A stretch of DNA of 64,000 nucleotides from Pantoea agglomerans (GCF_021397715.1 NZ_CP090207.1:3906001-3970000), one strand, 5' to 3'. Positions 44,220 through 55,589 are shown, numbered from the stretch's first letter. The notes: generated from the letters alone by a model not told the origin. Translations and numbers: made by a program.

Positions 44220-44246
44220 GGGCGGCATCAGTGCCGCCCTTTTTTT
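44220..44246 (+). terminator. pgi terminator
   Basis: GGGCGGCA (44220-44227), loop TCAG, TGCCGCCC (44232-44239), then seven T's. Confidence 0.92.
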
Positions 44247-44769
44247 GCCGATTTTTTGCCCGCCCAGGCTAATTTCCCGCTTATTATTACCCCGCTTCGG
44301 TTGGATAATTCTTAAAATGACCTAAGATAATTCTGAACATAACCTGGCCAGCATCGCCGGAATCCAGTTTAAACTGGACCTGAAACGCGAACCAACTAAT
44401 AGTTACCTGTTGATTTTTAATGAGTTTAAAATTTAGCAATCCTGAGTAAATTCTGATTATTCTTATTCCGTACCAAATATAACTAAAAAAGAACAATCCG
44501 CTTTGCATCTATTTTATCCCTGGTGAAATATCCGGTATTAACCCGAAATCTTCCGATATAAAAAGGTGTTAAATTCAAACTGGCTTATTATCCCGCCATT
44601 TTTTCCTGCCCGTTCCCCTGCTTTTTCCCCTGCTGAACTCTGGTATTTTGTTGCCCTATACTGAACGCGCCCGCAATGGGACTGCCTGTGGCGTTTGCCG
44701 CGTTCTGCTCTGCGCGGCGAGTGTTGCGGGTCAGAAATCCTTCATTCACTCAATGCAGGAAACGTTGTT
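44247..44769. other. Long AT-rich upstream region of yjbEFGH
   Basis: About 520 bases. Holds one or two RcsAB-like boxes (44301-44314 and TAAGATAATTCTGA at 44323-44336) and a TATACT -10-like element at 44655-44660. A 73-codon minus-strand frame (44287-44508) lacks support. The segment is poorer in GC than its flanks, which fits silencing by H-NS (inference). Confidence 0.55.
44301..44314. promoter_or_regulatory. RcsAB-like box upstream of yjbE
   Basis: TTGGATAATTCTTA matches the complement of the RcsAB consensus at 11 of 14 positions and shares 12 consecutive bases with the box at 3661-3674. The E. coli yjbEFGH operon is Rcs-regulated, which supports the call, although the box lies ~455 bases before yjbE. 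Confidence 0.45.
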
Positions 44770-45018
44770 ATGAAAAAAACCATGGTTGCCGGTGCAGCCC
44801 TGATTTTCGTTGCTGTCTCTTCCAGTGCTTTCGCAGCGCCGGAAGAAGCGGGTGCCGCAGCTGGCGCGCAGGCGGGAGCTATCTCCGCTGGCACGTCAAC
44901 CGCTGTCGGTATCGGCGCACTTGGCGCGTTAGTCGGGCTCGGCATTGCTGCTTCTGGCGGCGGTGACGGTGCAAATACCGGTACAACAACCACGACCACG
45001 ACGAGTACCACTCGTTGA
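44770..45018 (+). CDS. yjbE: YjbE, small secreted protein of the yjbEFGH exopolysaccharide operon
   Basis: An 82-residue protein with a signal peptide (MKKTMVAGAALIFVAVSSSA then FAAPEEA; cleavage after FA-A). The mature part is Gly/Ala/Ser-rich, with a hydrophobic glycine-rich stretch and the GGGDGANTGTTTTTTT ending shared with E. coli YjbE and GfcA. The yjb operon is linked to an extracellular polysaccharide; the role of YjbE is unknown. A hairpin after the gene probably lets only part of the transcripts continue into yjbF. Confidence 0.9.
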   Translation: MKKTMVAGAALIFVAVSSSAFAAPEEAGAAAGAQAGAISAGTSTAVGIGALGALVGLGIAASGGGDGANTGTTTTTTTSTTR

Positions 45019-45156
45019 TGGATACCCAATGCGTTCGGGGACCAGACAGAGGCTGAGCAGCCACGGCGGAACCACTGACCTCGGTGAGTGATCGGCTAAG
45101 CCATGCAGCACGCTGCGCTGGAACGCGAACCCTGCGGGTATAGGACCTTTAAACAT

Positions 45157-45182
45157 AACCACACGCCTGTGTGGTTATTTTT
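45157..45182 (+). terminator. Attenuating terminator between yjbE and yjbF
   Basis: AACCACAC (45157-45164), loop GCCT, GTGTGGTT (45169-45176), then ATTTTT. It lies inside the operon, so yjbE should be transcribed more than yjbFGH. Confidence 0.8.
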
Positions 45183-45211
45183 ACTTTGGCATGACTTATC
45201 AGGGACACACA

Positions 45212-45859
45212 GTGCGCCAACTTCCTCTGCTGCTCGCTTGCCTGCTGCTGCAGGCCTGCACACAAACGCAAAAAGGCCTTGAACAGACCCTCATGCTGGC
45301 CGTTAACGGGCCGGATGACGTCACCGTTACCGACCAGCAGGTCGATGCCCTGCCCTATGCCAGCCTCTATGCCCGCCTCAATGACGGCCCGCGAATCTTT
45401 GTGGTGCTTGGCTACAACGAAGCAGGCCAGCAGAAATGGGTGACGCAGGATCAGGCGATGCTGGTGACACAGCACGGCCGGCTGGTTAAAACCCTGGGGC
45501 TGCCTGATAACCTGCTTAGCGTTACTAATCTGCAGCAGGATCCGCTGGCGGACAGCCTGCACCTCCGCAACGGTGCCAGCTGGACCCGCATCATGCAGTG
45601 GACCGAACAGGGCAATGTCCGCGGCGGGACGATTCGCTCCACCTTCCAGCGCGGCACCGATGAAGTGCTGACCGTCGCGGGCAACCGCATCGCCTGCCGC
45701 GTCTGGCATGAGCAGGTGAGCCTCGACAGTAGCAACCGCGAGTGGGAAAACACCTTCTGGATCGACAACAGCAGCGGCGATGTGGTGCAGGCCCGTCAGA
45801 TGCTGGCGGCTGATGCCTTCCCCGTAGAGACCACCATTCTGAAGCCGGCGAAATCATGA
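45212..45859 (+). CDS. yjbF: YjbF lipoprotein
   Basis: A 215-residue lipoprotein. The signal peptide ends in the lipobox LLLQAC, so the mature chain begins with a lipidated Cys. The body (PYASLYARLNDGPRIFVVLG, KWVTQDQAMLVTQHGRLVKT, GASWTRIMQWTEQGNVRGGT) matches E. coli YjbF and GfcB. I prefer the GTG at 45212, preceded by AGGGA, because the signal peptide then begins at residue 1; an ATG at 45191 would add seven residues. It is thought to act at the outer membrane in polysaccharide export. It overlaps yjbG by four bases. Confidence 0.88.
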   Translation: MRQLPLLLACLLLQACTQTQKGLEQTLMLAVNGPDDVTVTDQQVDALPYASLYARLNDGPRIFVVLGYNEAGQQKWVTQDQAMLVTQHGRLVKTLGLPDNLLSVTNLQQDPLADSLHLRNGASWTRIMQWTEQGNVRGGTIRSTFQRGTDEVLTVAGNRIACRVWHEQVSLDSSNREWENTFWIDNSSGDVVQARQMLAADAFPVETTILKPAKS

Positions 45860-46599
45860 AAAAAATTACACTCCTGCTGGCCGGATTGAGTCTGTTCAGC
45901 ACTTCAGGCGCGCAGGCCGCTGCGCAGGTCACGGTCCATGCACCGCACAACGGCGCGCAGGCAGAGCTCAGCCAGGTCGCCGATCTGGCGCAGCTGGTCA
46001 GCCAGCCCGCACTTCAGCAATCGATCGACTGGCGCAGCAGCGTCATTGCGGAACGCGGCGCCAGCGCCGTCGCGCAGCAGCAGTATCAGCAGACGCTGGG
46101 CCAGTTACGCGCCTGGCGAGCCGACAGCAGTGGCGATCGTGCCGCCGCAATTGATGAAGTGATCCACCAGCTCAGTACGATAAAGGTCACCGGCCGTCAG
46201 TTCACCCCGCTCGACCCCGACTGGGTGCGTCTGCATCCGGCAGACAATCGCCGTCTTGAAGGCAGCTACGACCTCTATCTGCAAACCCGATCGGATTCCG
46301 TGTTACTGCTGGGTGCCATCGCCGGCGCGGGTAAGGTGAGCTGGCAACCGGGCCGGTCGGTACGCGACTATCTGGCCGATCACGCACGCCTGTCTGGCGC
46401 GGAACGAAATTTTGTCACGGTTATCGCGCCTTCAGGTGCGACGCAGCAGGTGCCGGTTGCTTACTGGAACCACCGTCACGCCGAAGTAGAGCCTGGCAGC
46501 ATTATCTGGCTTGGCTTCTCATCGTGGAGCCTGCCCGGCGACTATGACGATCTGAATAACCGCATCCTTTCCGTTCTGACTCACCGGATACCAGACTGA
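45856..46599 (+). CDS. yjbG: YjbG, capsule biosynthesis GfcC-like protein
   Basis: A 247-residue periplasmic protein with a cleavable signal peptide ([20 protein letters not shown] then A-A). It has the GfcC fold pattern: an early VTVHAPHNG strand, SLBB-like segments, then [20 protein letters not shown] and [20 protein letters not shown]. GfcC-type proteins work with a Wza-like pore; no wza is present here. The start overlaps the yjbF stop (ATGA) and the stop overlaps the yjbH start (TGATG). Confidence 0.88.
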   Translation: MKKITLLLAGLSLFSTSGAQAAAQVTVHAPHNGAQAELSQVADLAQLVSQPALQQSIDWRSSVIAERGASAVAQQQYQQTLGQLRAWRADSSGDRAAAIDEVIHQLSTIKVTGRQFTPLDPDWVRLHPADNRRLEGSYDLYLQTRSDSVLLLGAIAGAGKVSWQPGRSVRDYLADHARLSGAERNFVTVIAPSGATQQVPVAYWNHRHAEVEPGSIIWLGFSSWSLPGDYDDLNNRILSVLTHRIPD

Positions 46600-48689
46600 T
46601 GAAAAAACGTTATCTCTTCAGCCTGTTGGCTGTTTCTGTGGCGACAGCCTGTCAGGCGCAGGCGGAAACCTGGCCCGCGCCGGTGGGACCTTCACAATCT
46701 GATTTCGGTGGCGTTGGCCTGATGCAGGTGCCGACGGCACGCATGGCCAGAGAGGGCGAGTTCAGCCTGAACGCGCGCGACAACGATCAGTACCGCTATT
46801 ACTCCGCGTCGCTGCAGTTGTTCCCGTGGCTGGAAACCACCGTGCGCTACACCGACGTGCGCACCCGCCGGTACAGCGCCGTGTCAGACTTCAGTGGCAA
46901 CCAGAGCTACAAAGATAAAGCCTTCGATCTGAAGCTGCGTCTGTGGCAGGAAGGTTTCTGGCTGCCGGAAGTGGCGCTGGGTACCCGCGATCTTGGCGGT
47001 ACCGGCCTGTTCGACAGTGAATATCTGGTCGCCAGCAAAGCATGGGGTCCATTTGATTTTACGCTCGGCCTCGGCTGGGGTTATCTCGGCAACAGCGGCA
47101 CGGTTAAGAACCCGTTCTGCTCCTACAGCGACAGCTACTGTCAGCGTCCGCGGGTCGGCGAAGCCGGATCGATCAATGGCTCGCAGATGTTCCATGGCCC
47201 GACGGCCTTCTTTGGCGGCGTCGAGTATCAGACGCCGTGGCAGCCGCTGCGGCTGAAGATGGAGTATGAAGGCAACGATTATCAGGATGATTTCGCCGGC
47301 CGGCTGACGCAGAACAGCAAGGTTAACGTCGGGGCGATCTATCGCGTCACCGACTGGGCCGATATCAATGCCAGCTACGAGCGCGGCAACACCTTTATGT
47401 TTGGCGTGACCATCCGCACCAACTTTAACGATCTGCGCCAGGCGCATATCGACAGCGAGAAACCGGCCTATAACCCGCAGCCTCAGCCGAAGCTGCTGGA
47501 GCCAACCGTGGTCGGTAATCAGCTGACGGAGCTGAAGTACAATGCGGGACTCGACGGTCCACGTATTCAGACCAAAGGCCACACGCTGTATGTTTCCGGC
47601 GAGCAGACCAAATATCGTGATACGCAGGAAGGGGTCGATCGCGCTAACCGCATCGTCATGAATCACCTGCCAGCGGACATTGATACCATCAGCGTCACCG
47701 AGTCCCGTTTCAATATGCCGCAGGTCACCACCGTGACGCCGGTTGCCAGCCTGCATAATACGCTGGCCGGTTATCCGCTGGGCCATGAACAGCCGCTGCA
47801 GCAGACGCGTGAAAATCCGGTCGATCCCGGCCAGACCGAACAGGGGATGTTTATTCGTAAAGATCGCCTGAACTACAGTCTGTCGCCGGTGCTCAATCAG
47901 TCGGTAGGCGGCCCGGAAAGCTTCTACATGTATCAGGTTGGCGTAATGGCTAACGCTGATTACTGGCTGACCGATCACCTGCTGGTGGGCGGTAGCCTGT
48001 TCGGTAACCTCGCCAACAACTATGACAAGTTCAACTACAACGGCGCACCGGCGGATTCCAGCCTGCCACGCGTGCGGACCCATATCCGCGACTACGTTGA
48101 GAACAACGTCTACGTCAACGACCTGCAGGCCAACTATATGGGCCACCTCGGTAATGGCTTCTATGGTCAGCTGTATGGCGGTTATCTTGAGACCATGTAT
48201 GGCGGCGTGGGCGGCGAGCTGCTCTATCGTCCGGTTGATGCTAACTGGGCGGTGGGCGTTGATGCCAACTATGTCCGGCAGCGTGACTGGGACAACATGA
48301 TGGAGTTTACCCGTTACAAAGCCTCAACCGGCAACCTGACCGCTTACTGGCGTCCGTGGTTCATGCAGGATGTGCTGGTGAAAACCAGCGTCGGTCAGTA
48401 TCTGGCGAAAGATAAGGGTGTCACGGTAGACGTGTCGAAACGCTTCGACAGCGGTGTGATGGTGGGCGTCTATGCCACCAAAACTAACGTGTCGTCTGAA
48501 GAGTATGGCGAAGGTGACTTTACCAAAGGGTTCTACATCTCCATCCCGATGGATCTGTTCACCGTGACCCCAACTCGCGGTCGTGCGCAGGTTAACTGGG
48601 TGCCATTGACGCGTGATGGTGGTCAGATGCTGGGCCGTAAGTACCAGCTGTATGATTTAACCTCCGATCGCGACGCGCGTTTCAATTAA
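46599..48689 (+). CDS. yjbH: YjbH outer-membrane beta-barrel protein (GfcD/YmcA family)
   Basis: A 696-residue protein with a signal peptide ([20 protein letters not shown], cleavage near QAQA-E). The mature part begins [20 protein letters not shown], the YjbH-family mark, and shows many alternating amphipathic strands ending in RDARFN. It probably forms a large barrel (possibly two) for polysaccharide passage. Last gene of yjbEFGH. Copy B of the dispersed element lies directly downstream. Confidence 0.92.
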   Translation: MKKRYLFSLLAVSVATACQAQAETWPAPVGPSQSDFGGVGLMQVPTARMAREGEFSLNARDNDQYRYYSASLQLFPWLETTVRYTDVRTRRYSAVSDFSGNQSYKDKAFDLKLRLWQEGFWLPEVALGTRDLGGTGLFDSEYLVASKAWGPFDFTLGLGWGYLGNSGTVKNPFCSYSDSYCQRPRVGEAGSINGSQMFHGPTAFFGGVEYQTPWQPLRLKMEYEGNDYQDDFAGRLTQNSKVNVGAIYRVTDWADINASYERGNTFMFGVTIRTNFNDLRQAHIDSEKPAYNPQPQPKLLEPTVVGNQLTELKYNAGLDGPRIQTKGHTLYVSGEQTKYRDTQEGVDRANRIVMNHLPADIDTISVTESRFNMPQVTTVTPVASLHNTLAGYPLGHEQPLQQTRENPVDPGQTEQGMFIRKDRLNYSLSPVLNQSVGGPESFYMYQVGVMANADYWLTDHLLVGGSLFGNLANNYDKFNYNGAPADSSLPRVRTHIRDYVENNVYVNDLQANYMGHLGNGFYGQLYGGYLETMYGGVGGELLYRPVDANWAVGVDANYVRQRDWDNMMEFTRYKASTGNLTAYWRPWFMQDVLVKTSVGQYLAKDKGVTVDVSKRFDSGVMVGVYATKTNVSSEEYGEGDFTKGFYISIPMDLFTVTPTRGRAQVNWVPLTRDGGQMLGRKYQLYDLTSDRDARFN

Positions 48690-48717
48690 GCAGGACGCGG
48701 CACCAGGCCTGATGCGC

Positions 48718-49096
48718 GTCAGTTGAGCGACAGGTGATAATGCAGTCTGGTGCCGTTCAGGGGCTGGCCTGCTCTGAAGCCTGAGTGCGTGTTGTTAAAA
48801 AGGGCACGATGGTAGAGGCCTGAGCGCCGCTGAAAGGGCTATCCGCAGCGCTGAGGCGTGACGTTGAGCCAGAACGCCACGCCGGGAAGCGTGGAGAGTT
48901 CGGGGCCGGCCTGGGAAGGCCGATCCCCGAACGGTTCGTCGGCACGACGTCAAAGCCGAAGGCACCGCGCAGCGGCGCGAGGATGGCCCGGCAGCAGCGG
49001 AGCTCAGGCCCGCACTGCGGCACGCCTGCCCAGAAAAAAGCCGCCACGTCTGACCGTGACAGCCTTTGCAAATTTAACCTTAACTGACGAGCATCA
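48718..49096. repeat. Dispersed intergenic element, copy B (after metH)
   Basis: Outer blocks match copy A (13827-14195) in the same orientation, with the right block (49002-49096) the best preserved. The inner edges match as reverse complement: ATCCGCAGCGCTGA at 48841-48854 pairs with 14012-14025, and GAAGGCACCGCGCAGCGGCG (48958-48977) plus CGAGGA pair with 13892-13915. Between them are hairpin segments not shared with copy A (GGCCGGCCTGGGAAGGCC). The terminator of metH is inside the right block. No convincing gene. Confidence 0.8.
49034..49063 (-). terminator. metH terminator carried by repeat copy B
   Basis: Minus strand GCTGTCACG (49063-49055), loop GTCAGA, CGTGGCGGC (49048-49040), six T's. 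Same layout as the tyrB terminator at 14131-14162. Confidence 0.85.
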
Positions 49097-49118
49097 GGCC
49101 CTCAGCCCGCTTTTTTAT

Positions 49119-52100
49119 TTAGTCCGCGTCGTAGCCGAGATTCGGTGCCAGCCAGCGCTCGACCTCGGTCACCGACATCCCTTTGCGCGCCGCATAATCC
49201 TCTACCTGGTCGCGCTGAATCTGTGCCACAGCGAAGTAGCGGCTATCAGGATGGCTGAAATACCAGCCGGAGACCGCTGCGCCTGGCCACATGGCAAAGG
49301 ATTCGGTCAGCTGCATACCGGTCTGCTTTTCCACATCCAGCAGACTCCAGATCGCCGCTTTCTCGGTGTGCTCCGGACAGGCGGGATAGCCAGGTGCCGG
49401 ACGTATGCCCTGATAATTTTCGCGAATCAACTCTTCGTTACTGAGGTTTTCGTTGGGCGCGAAGCCCCAGATCACTTTACGCACCCGCTCATGCAGATAT
49501 TCCGCAAAGGCTTCGGCCAGCCGGTCAGCCAGCGCTTTCACCATGATCTTGTTGTAGTCGTCATGCTGACGATCGTACGCCTCTGCCAGCGCATCCTCTT
49601 CCAGCCCGCCGGTTACCGCGAAGGCACCGAGATAATCCGCTTTGCCGCTCGATTTAGGTGCGACAAAGTCCGCCAGGCAGTAGTTGGCGAAGTCGCTTTT
49701 TTCGGTCTGCTGACGTAAGTGATGACTCACTACTCGTACCTCGCTGCGGCGCTCATCGCGATAGATCTCGATGTCATCGCCGACCCGGTTAGCCGGGAAA
49801 ATACCGACCACACCGCGCGGTTTCAGCAGTGCCTGCTGGCTTAGCTGATCCAGCATCGCATTCGCATCGGCGAACAGACGCTGCGCCTCTTCTCCCACCA
49901 CGTCATCCTCAAGGATGCGCGGATATTTACCGGCCAGCGACCAGGTCATAAAGAACGGCGTCCAGTCAATGTAGTTGCGCAGCGTTTCAATGCTGGCTTC
50001 GACCGGGCTGACGCCGGGACGATGCGGCACCGGCGGCGTATAGCTCTGCCAGTCAATCGAGGTGGCGTTGTCGCGGGCCGCCTGCAATGACACCGGCGGC
50101 GTACGCGGTTTTTTACGCGCGTGCTGAATACGCACGGTTTCGTACTCTTTGCGGGTCCGCGCCACAAAATCGTCTCTCAGCGTAGCGGAGAGCAGCGAGG
50201 ACACCACGCCGACGGTGCGCGAGGCGTTCTGTACGTAAACCGTCGGACCGCTGTAGTTCTGCTCAATCTTCACCGCGGTATGCGCTTTGGAGGTGGTTGC
50301 GCCACCAATCAGCAGCGGTAAGGTGAAGCCCTGCCGCTCCATCTCCTTTGCCATATTGACCATCTCATCCAGCGATGGGGTAATCAGGCCGGACAGACCA
50401 ATGATGTCGGCATTCACTTCACGCGCCGTTTTCAGGATCTTCTCGCCCGGCACCATCACGCCGAGGTCAATAATTTCGTAGTTGTTGCATTGCAGCACCA
50501 CGCCAACGATATTCTTTCCGATGTCATGCACATCGCCTTTCACCGTGGCCAGCACGATTTTACCGTTGCTGCGTCCCGCCTCTTTACTGGCTTCGATAAA
50601 CGGCTCCAGATAGGCCACCGCCTGCTTCATTACGCGCGCCGATTTCACCACCTGCGGCAGGAACATCTTGCCTTCGCCAAACAGATCGCCGACCACGTTC
50701 ATGCCGGACATCAGCGGGCCTTCAATCACCTCGATCGGACGTGGCACCTGCTGACGCGCCTCTTCGGTATCCTGCTCAATAAATTCGGTAATGCCTTTGA
50801 CCAGCGAATATTCCAGTCGCTTCACCACGTCCCAGCTGCGCCACTCCGCCAGCTGTTTCTCCTGGGAGCCGTCACTTTTGCCGCCGCGGTATTTTTCCGC
50901 CAGATCCAGTAACCGCTCGGTGCCGTCATCGCGCCGGTTAAGGATCACATCCTCTACCGCGTCGCGCAGTTCCGCCGGCAGATCGTCATAAATCGCCAGC
51001 TGACCGGCGTTGACGATACCCATATCCATGCCTTTCCGGATGGCGTAGTAGAGGAATACCGCGTGTATCGCTTCGCGCACCGGATCGTTGCCGCGGAACG
51101 AAAACGACACGTTGGAGACGCCGCCAGAAATCATCGCGTGCGGCAGTTCGCGCTTGATATCTTCACAGGCGCCGATGAAATCCATCGCGTAGTTGTTGTG
51201 CTCATCAATGCCGGTCGCCACCGCAAAGATGTTGGGATCGAAGATGATATCTTCCGGTGGGAAACCGACCTGCTCGGTCAGGATGCGGTAGGCGCGGCGA
51301 CAAATTTCAATTTTACGGGCGCGGGTATCCGCCTGGCCCACTTCATCAAATGCCATCACCACCATCGCCGCGCCGTAGCGGCGGACCTGACGCGCATGAT
51401 GAATAAAAGCCGCTTCTCCCTCTTTCATCGAGATAGAGTTAACGATGCCTTTACCCTGAATGCACTGCAGCCCTTTCTCAATCACCTCCCATTTTGAGGA
51501 GTCGATCATAATGGGGACGCGGGCAATATCTGGCTCACCGGCAATCAGATTGAGGAAGCGCACCATCGCCGCTTCGGCGTCGAGCATCCCCTCATCCATA
51601 TTGATGTCGATGATCTGCGCACCGCTTTCAACCTGCTGCAGCGCCACTTCCAGCGCTTCGTTATATTTCTCTTCTTTAATCAGCCGTTTGAATTTTGCTG
51701 AACCGGTGACGTTGGTCCGTTCGCCGACGTTAACAAACAGCGATTCGGCGGTGATGTTGAGCGGCTCAAGGCCGGCCAGGCGGCAGGCAACCGGGATGTC
51801 CGGCAGCTTGCGCGGGGCAACGCCCTCCACGGCCGCCACCATGGCGGCGATGTGCTGCGGTGTGGTCCCGCAACAGCCGCCGATAATATTCAGGAAGCCC
51901 GAGGTTGCCCATTCACCAATCTGCTGCGCCATCAGCGCCGCGTCGAGATCGTATTCGCCAAAGGCATTAGGTAAACCGGCGTTCGGGTGCGCCGTGACGT
52001 AGCCCTCGGCGATGCGCGACAGCTCCGCCACATACTGACGCAGCTCATCCGGTCCCAGCGCACAGTTCAGGCCAAAGGAGAGCGGCTCAGCGTGACGCAG

Positions 52101-52802
52101 GGAGTTGTAAAAGGCTTCGGTGGTCTGGCCGGAGAGCGTTCGCCCGGAGGCATCGGTGATGGTGCCAGAGATCATCAGCGGCAGCGTCACGCCGAGCGCT
52201 TCCATCTCGGTCTGCACCGCATAGATGGCCGCTTTGGCGTTCAGCGTATCAAAGACCGTTTCGATCATGATGATGTCGGAACCGCCCTCCACCAGCGCGC
52301 GGGTCGATTCGCGGTAGGCCTCCACCAGTTGATTAAAAGTGACGTTGCGGTAGGCGGGATCGTTAACATCGGGCGAGATCGAGCAGGTACGGTTTGTAGG
52401 TCCGAGCACACCTGCGACATAGCGCGGGCGATCCGGCGTTTTTGCCGTCCATTCATCGGCACAGGCACGCGCCAGACGGGCTGCTTCGTAGTTGATCTCT
52501 GCCGATAACGCTTCCATCTGATAATCCGCCATTGCGATGGCGGTGGCGTTAAAGGTATTGGTTTCGAGAATATCGGCACCGGCAGCCAGATAGGCGTCGT
52601 GGATCTCGCGGATCACCGCCGGTTTACTCAATACCAGCAGATCGTTGTTGCCTTTAAGATCGCAGGGCCAGTCGGCAAAACGGCTGCCGCGAAAATCCTG
52701 TTCATCCAGCTTATAGCTCTGGATCATGGTGCCCATACCGCCGTCCAACACCATAATGCGTTGTGCGAGTTGCTGATGTAGTGCGTCGATTTTATTGCTC
52801 AC
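49119..52802 (-). CDS. metH: Cobalamin-dependent methionine synthase
   Basis: A 1227-residue enzyme, the same length as E. coli MetH. Domains in order: homocysteine-binding (~1-330; zinc cysteines in NCALGPDE and GGCCGTTP), methyltetrahydrofolate-binding (~355-620; [22 protein letters not shown]), cobalamin-binding (~650-890; cobalt-ligand His in [14 protein letters not shown]), and the AdoMet reactivation domain (~900-1227; [12 protein letters not shown]). All motifs are intact. The GTG at 52802 matches the E. coli start; an in-frame ATG at 52850 would add 16 residues. It has its terminator inside a repeat element. Activity needs B12. Confidence 0.96.
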   Translation of the reverse strand: MSNKIDALHQQLAQRIMVLDGGMGTMIQSYKLDEQDFRGSRFADWPCDLKGNNDLLVLSKPAVIREIHDAYLAAGADILETNTFNATAIAMADYQMEALSAEINYEAARLARACADEWTAKTPDRPRYVAGVLGPTNRTCSISPDVNDPAYRNVTFNQLVEAYRESTRALVEGGSDIIMIETVFDTLNAKAAIYAVQTEMEALGVTLPLMISGTITDASGRTLSGQTTEAFYNSLRHAEPLSFGLNCALGPDELRQYVAELSRIAEGYVTAHPNAGLPNAFGEYDLDAALMAQQIGEWATSGFLNIIGGCCGTTPQHIAAMVAAVEGVAPRKLPDIPVACRLAGLEPLNITAESLFVNVGERTNVTGSAKFKRLIKEEKYNEALEVALQQVESGAQIIDINMDEGMLDAEAAMVRFLNLIAGEPDIARVPIMIDSSKWEVIEKGLQCIQGKGIVNSISMKEGEAAFIHHARQVRRYGAAMVVMAFDEVGQADTRARKIEICRRAYRILTEQVGFPPEDIIFDPNIFAVATGIDEHNNYAMDFIGACEDIKRELPHAMISGGVSNVSFSFRGNDPVREAIHAVFLYYAIRKGMDMGIVNAGQLAIYDDLPAELRDAVEDVILNRRDDGTERLLDLAEKYRGGKSDGSQEKQLAEWRSWDVVKRLEYSLVKGITEFIEQDTEEARQQVPRPIEVIEGPLMSGMNVVGDLFGEGKMFLPQVVKSARVMKQAVAYLEPFIEASKEAGRSNGKIVLATVKGDVHDIGKNIVGVVLQCNNYEIIDLGVMVPGEKILKTAREVNADIIGLSGLITPSLDEMVNMAKEMERQGFTLPLLIGGATTSKAHTAVKIEQNYSGPTVYVQNASRTVGVVSSLLSATLRDDFVARTRKEYETVRIQHARKKPRTPPVSLQAARDNATSIDWQSYTPPVPHRPGVSPVEASIETLRNYIDWTPFFMTWSLAGKYPRILEDDVVGEEAQRLFADANAMLDQLSQQALLKPRGVVGIFPANRVGDDIEIYRDERRSEVRVVSHHLRQQTEKSDFANYCLADFVAPKSSGKADYLGAFAVTGGLEEDALAEAYDRQHDDYNKIMVKALADRLAEAFAEYLHERVRKVIWGFAPNENLSNEELIRENYQGIRPAPGYPACPEHTEKAAIWSLLDVEKQTGMQLTESFAMWPGAAVSGWYFSHPDSRYFAVAQIQRDQVEDYAARKGMSVTEVERWLAPNLGYDAD

Positions 52803-52959
52803 TGTTGGCCCATCCGCGTCAATCTGCTGGCTGAAATAGCTGTTCCTCATTCTGTCACAAGCGGGTTAACCCACAAAGCAACCTTAGCTGAGACATTTTC
52901 AGGTCGGCCGCTAACAGGTCTGACCAGAAAACCAGCGTTTGCAAAGCGCGTGATTAAAA

Positions 52960-52974
52960 CGAAAATGATTTCCA
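52960..52974. promoter_or_regulatory. IclR-type box upstream of iclR
   Basis: CGAAAATGATTTCCA matches TGGAAATNATTTCCA at 12-13 of 15 positions, about 22 bases before the iclR start. It fits IclR autorepression as known in E. coli. Confidence 0.55.
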
Positions 52975-52995
52975 CATTCCTAAGGAGATTCGATC

Positions 52996-53826
52996 ATGGC
53001 GACGCCTGTTCCCGTAAAGCGCGGCAAAAAACCTCGCGGCACTGCTGCCACTGCCGCACCCGCGGGCGGCCAGGTGCAATCCCTGACCCGCGGCCTGACG
53101 CTGCTGGAGCTGATTGCCGACTCGCACGGCAGCGTGGCGCTGACTGAACTGGCGCAGCAGGCCGGGTTACCCAACTCCACGACGCATCGTTTGCTCAGCA
53201 CCATGCAGCAGCAGGGCTTTGTCCGTCAGGTGGGCGATCTGGGATTGTGGACCATCGGCGCGCACGCCTTTGTGGTGGGCAGCAGTTTTCTGCAAAGTCG
53301 TAACCTGCTGGCGCTGGTGCATCCGGTGCTGCGCAGCCTGATGGAGGCCTCGGGCGAAACGGTTAATCTGGCGGTACTGGATCTCAGCGATCATCAGGCG
53401 GTGATCATCGATCAGGTGCAATGTACTCAGCTGATGCGCATGTCCGCGCCGATCGGCGGCAAGCTGCCCATGCACGCGTCGGGAGCAGGCAAAGCGTTCC
53501 TGGCCCATCTCAGCGATGAGCAGGTTACCACGCTGCTGCATCAGAAAGGGTTGCATTACTACACGCCGAAGACCCTGATGTCGCCGCAGAGCCTGAAAGA
53601 GAATCTGGCCCAGGTACGTAAAGCGGGCTTCTCGTTTGATGATGAAGAGCACGCGCTCGGACTGCGTTGTGTCGCGGCACCGATCTATGACGAGCACGGC
53701 GAGGCGTTTGCCGCCCTCTCTATCTCCGGTCCAATCGCCCGGATGACCGACGATCGCATTACCGAGCTGGGTGCGCTGGTGATCCGGGAAGCGCGTCAGG
53801 TCACGCTGGCGTACAGTGGCCGCTGA
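52996..53826 (+). CDS. iclR: Acetate operon repressor IclR
   Basis: A 276-residue regulator (E. coli 274). The N-terminal ~25 residues are basic/Pro-Ala-rich, the winged helix runs ~28-90 ([40 protein letters not shown]), and the IclR effector domain ~100-270 ([30 protein letters not shown]) contains the glyoxylate/pyruvate pocket. AAGGAG precedes the ATG. It represses aceBAK, encoded next to it on the opposite strand. Its last 26 bases overlap the 3' end of aceK; in E. coli K-12 the arpA pseudogene lies between. Confidence 0.96.
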   Translation: MATPVPVKRGKKPRGTAATAAPAGGQVQSLTRGLTLLELIADSHGSVALTELAQQAGLPNSTTHRLLSTMQQQGFVRQVGDLGLWTIGAHAFVVGSSFLQSRNLLALVHPVLRSLMEASGETVNLAVLDLSDHQAVIIDQVQCTQLMRMSAPIGGKLPMHASGAGKAFLAHLSDEQVTTLLHQKGLHYYTPKTLMSPQSLKENLAQVRKAGFSFDDEEHALGLRCVAAPIYDEHGEAFAALSISGPIARMTDDRITELGALVIREARQVTLAYSGR

Positions 53827-55549
53827 TCGCCTCCGTCGCGTAACGTACGCTGAAGCGCTGCGCCTGCCGCCAGGCGATGATTTCTTCAACATGGCCTTCG
53901 GCAATGCGTTGTTGCTGGGCTCGCCACCAGCGGGCTTCGAAGATCTCAGGATGCAGTTCCAGTAGCAAGGCACCGGTGGCGGCATCGCTGCATAAGGCGT
54001 AGCGGAAGGTCTCCGGAAACACATCGTCCGGCCCGACGCTATACCAGGGCTCGGCGCTGAGCTCATCCTCTTCGTAGCGTGCGGCCGGCACTTCACGGAA
54101 GTTCAGCTCCTGCATCGGCCGGATCTCATCGTAATCGTAAAACACCACCCGGCCATGGCGGGTTATGCCGAAGTTTTTAAACAGCATGTCGCCCGGAAAG
54201 ATATTGGCTGCCGCCAGCTGCCGGATGGCATTGCCATACTCCTCAATCGCCTGGCGCCGTTGCGCAGCACTGGCCTGGGCCAGATAGAGGTTAAGCGGCT
54301 GCATACGCCGCTCCAGCCACAGATGCCGAATGATCAGCCGGTCGCCTTCAATCTGCAGCTTCTCCGCCGCACAGGCGTTCAGCTCCGCCAGCAGTTCTGG
54401 CGAGATACGCGCCAGCGGCAAGGCAAACTGCTCAAACTCCTGAGTATCCGCCATCCGTCCGACACGATCGTGCTCTTTGACCTGCTGATAGCAGGCACGC
54501 ACCTGCGCTTCCGTCACCTCTTTTTGCGGCGCGAAGCGATCTTTAATCACCTTAAACACCCGATCAAAGCCCGGCAGCGTGAAGACCAGCATCACCATGC
54601 CGCGAATGCCCGGTGCGATCTCAAAGGCGGCCGTATTCTGCTCCAGCGCCTGCAGATATTCACGGTAACTTTCGGTTTTGCCATGCTTCTGGCAGCCAAT
54701 CGCCATATAACGTTCGGCCAGGGTCTTGGCGGGCAGAATCGGTTGCAGCCACGCCACCAGCGCTGCCGGCATCGGCGCATAGATCATGAAATAGGCGCGG
54801 GCGAAACCAAACACAATACTGGCGTCATCCACCTCCGTCAGACAGGTATCGATCCAGAGTTCGCCCGCCTCACTGCGCTGAATCGGCAACAGGCAGGGAT
54901 GGATGGCGTCCGGCAGGTGCAGGCGCGCCACCAGCCAGGCGGTTTTATTGCGATAAAACAGCTCACAACTGACTTCAAGCCAGCCCTGATCCAGATGAGA
55001 AAAGCGCGTCTGCAGATGACGGACAATCCATCCGACATCCCGTTCGCGCTGCTGCCACGGCAGCGTTAACGGCAAATCGCGCAGCACCTGCTCGATCAAC
55101 GCCCGCCAGCCCTGCTGCGGATGATAGCCGCGCGCCAGCGGACGCGACGGGCTGCCCGGTGCCGAAGGTGATTGAGAGCTGAAGATAAACAGCCGTTCCG
55201 GCTGCAGATCGGCATGGCCATGCAGCCGGCAGTAGACCGAATTAAAGAAGCTCTCGGCAATTTCATAACGTGGATAGCCCGGCAATAAACTTTCATAGTG
55301 GCTTTTTACCCGCAGCCAGAACGCCTCATCCCAGCAGGCTGCGCCGTTCAGCACCCGCAGCTGATCGGCAACCAGCCCGACATGGTGATCGTAGAGATGA
55401 ATTCTCGCTTTCATGGCCTGCTGCACTGCCTGCCATTCTGCCTGTTCAAAGCGCTGCTGAGCCCCGGCCGTGATGTCGAGAAAACGGCCATATTGTGCGT
55501 CGAAGCCCTGCAGGATGGTGTGTGCAATCAGCGATTCGCGTGGCGGCAT
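53801..55549 (-). CDS. aceK: Isocitrate dehydrogenase kinase/phosphatase
   Basis: A 582-residue bifunctional enzyme (E. coli 578) that phosphorylates isocitrate dehydrogenase to send isocitrate into the glyoxylate shunt. The ATP-binding region includes [20 protein letters not shown] and the kinase-like block [20 protein letters not shown] (~455-475) followed by [14 protein letters not shown]. Start ATG 55549 with GGAG upstream. Third gene of aceBAK; a stem-loop in the 63-base gap after aceA probably lowers its expression. Its C-terminal codons overlap iclR. Confidence 0.96.
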   Translation of the reverse strand: MPPRESLIAHTILQGFDAQYGRFLDITAGAQQRFEQAEWQAVQQAMKARIHLYDHHVGLVADQLRVLNGAACWDEAFWLRVKSHYESLLPGYPRYEIAESFFNSVYCRLHGHADLQPERLFIFSSQSPSAPGSPSRPLARGYHPQQGWRALIEQVLRDLPLTLPWQQRERDVGWIVRHLQTRFSHLDQGWLEVSCELFYRNKTAWLVARLHLPDAIHPCLLPIQRSEAGELWIDTCLTEVDDASIVFGFARAYFMIYAPMPAALVAWLQPILPAKTLAERYMAIGCQKHGKTESYREYLQALEQNTAAFEIAPGIRGMVMLVFTLPGFDRVFKVIKDRFAPQKEVTEAQVRACYQQVKEHDRVGRMADTQEFEQFALPLARISPELLAELNACAAEKLQIEGDRLIIRHLWLERRMQPLNLYLAQASAAQRRQAIEEYGNAIRQLAAANIFPGDMLFKNFGITRHGRVVFYDYDEIRPMQELNFREVPAARYEEDELSAEPWYSVGPDDVFPETFRYALCSDAATGALLLELHPEIFEARWWRAQQQRIAEGHVEEIIAWRQAQRFSVRYATEAISGHCTPA

Positions 55550-55567
55550 TTTCAGCTCCGGTAAAGC

Positions 55568-55589
55568 CCGCCCGCGGCGTGCCGGGCGG
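55568..55589 (-). other. Stem-loop between aceA and aceK
   Basis: CCGCCCG (minus strand 55589-55583), 8-base loop, CGGGCGG (55574-55568). No T-run follows. Comparable REP-type structures in the E. coli aceA-aceK gap are linked to the low aceK expression relative to aceA. Confidence 0.65.

Noticed and set aside
44287-44508. 73-codon minus-strand frame upstream of yjbE
   Set aside because: AT-rich random frame in a regulatory region, no ribosome-binding site, overlaps the RcsAB-like boxes.
46884-48146. 420-codon minus-strand frame opposite yjbH
   Set aside because: Antisense shadow; yjbH has the signal peptide, family motifs and operon context.
48757-49071. Minus-strand reading frame of 104 codons in the yjbH-metH gap
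   Set aside because: Translation of repeat copy B including its terminator; no ribosome-binding site or domain.
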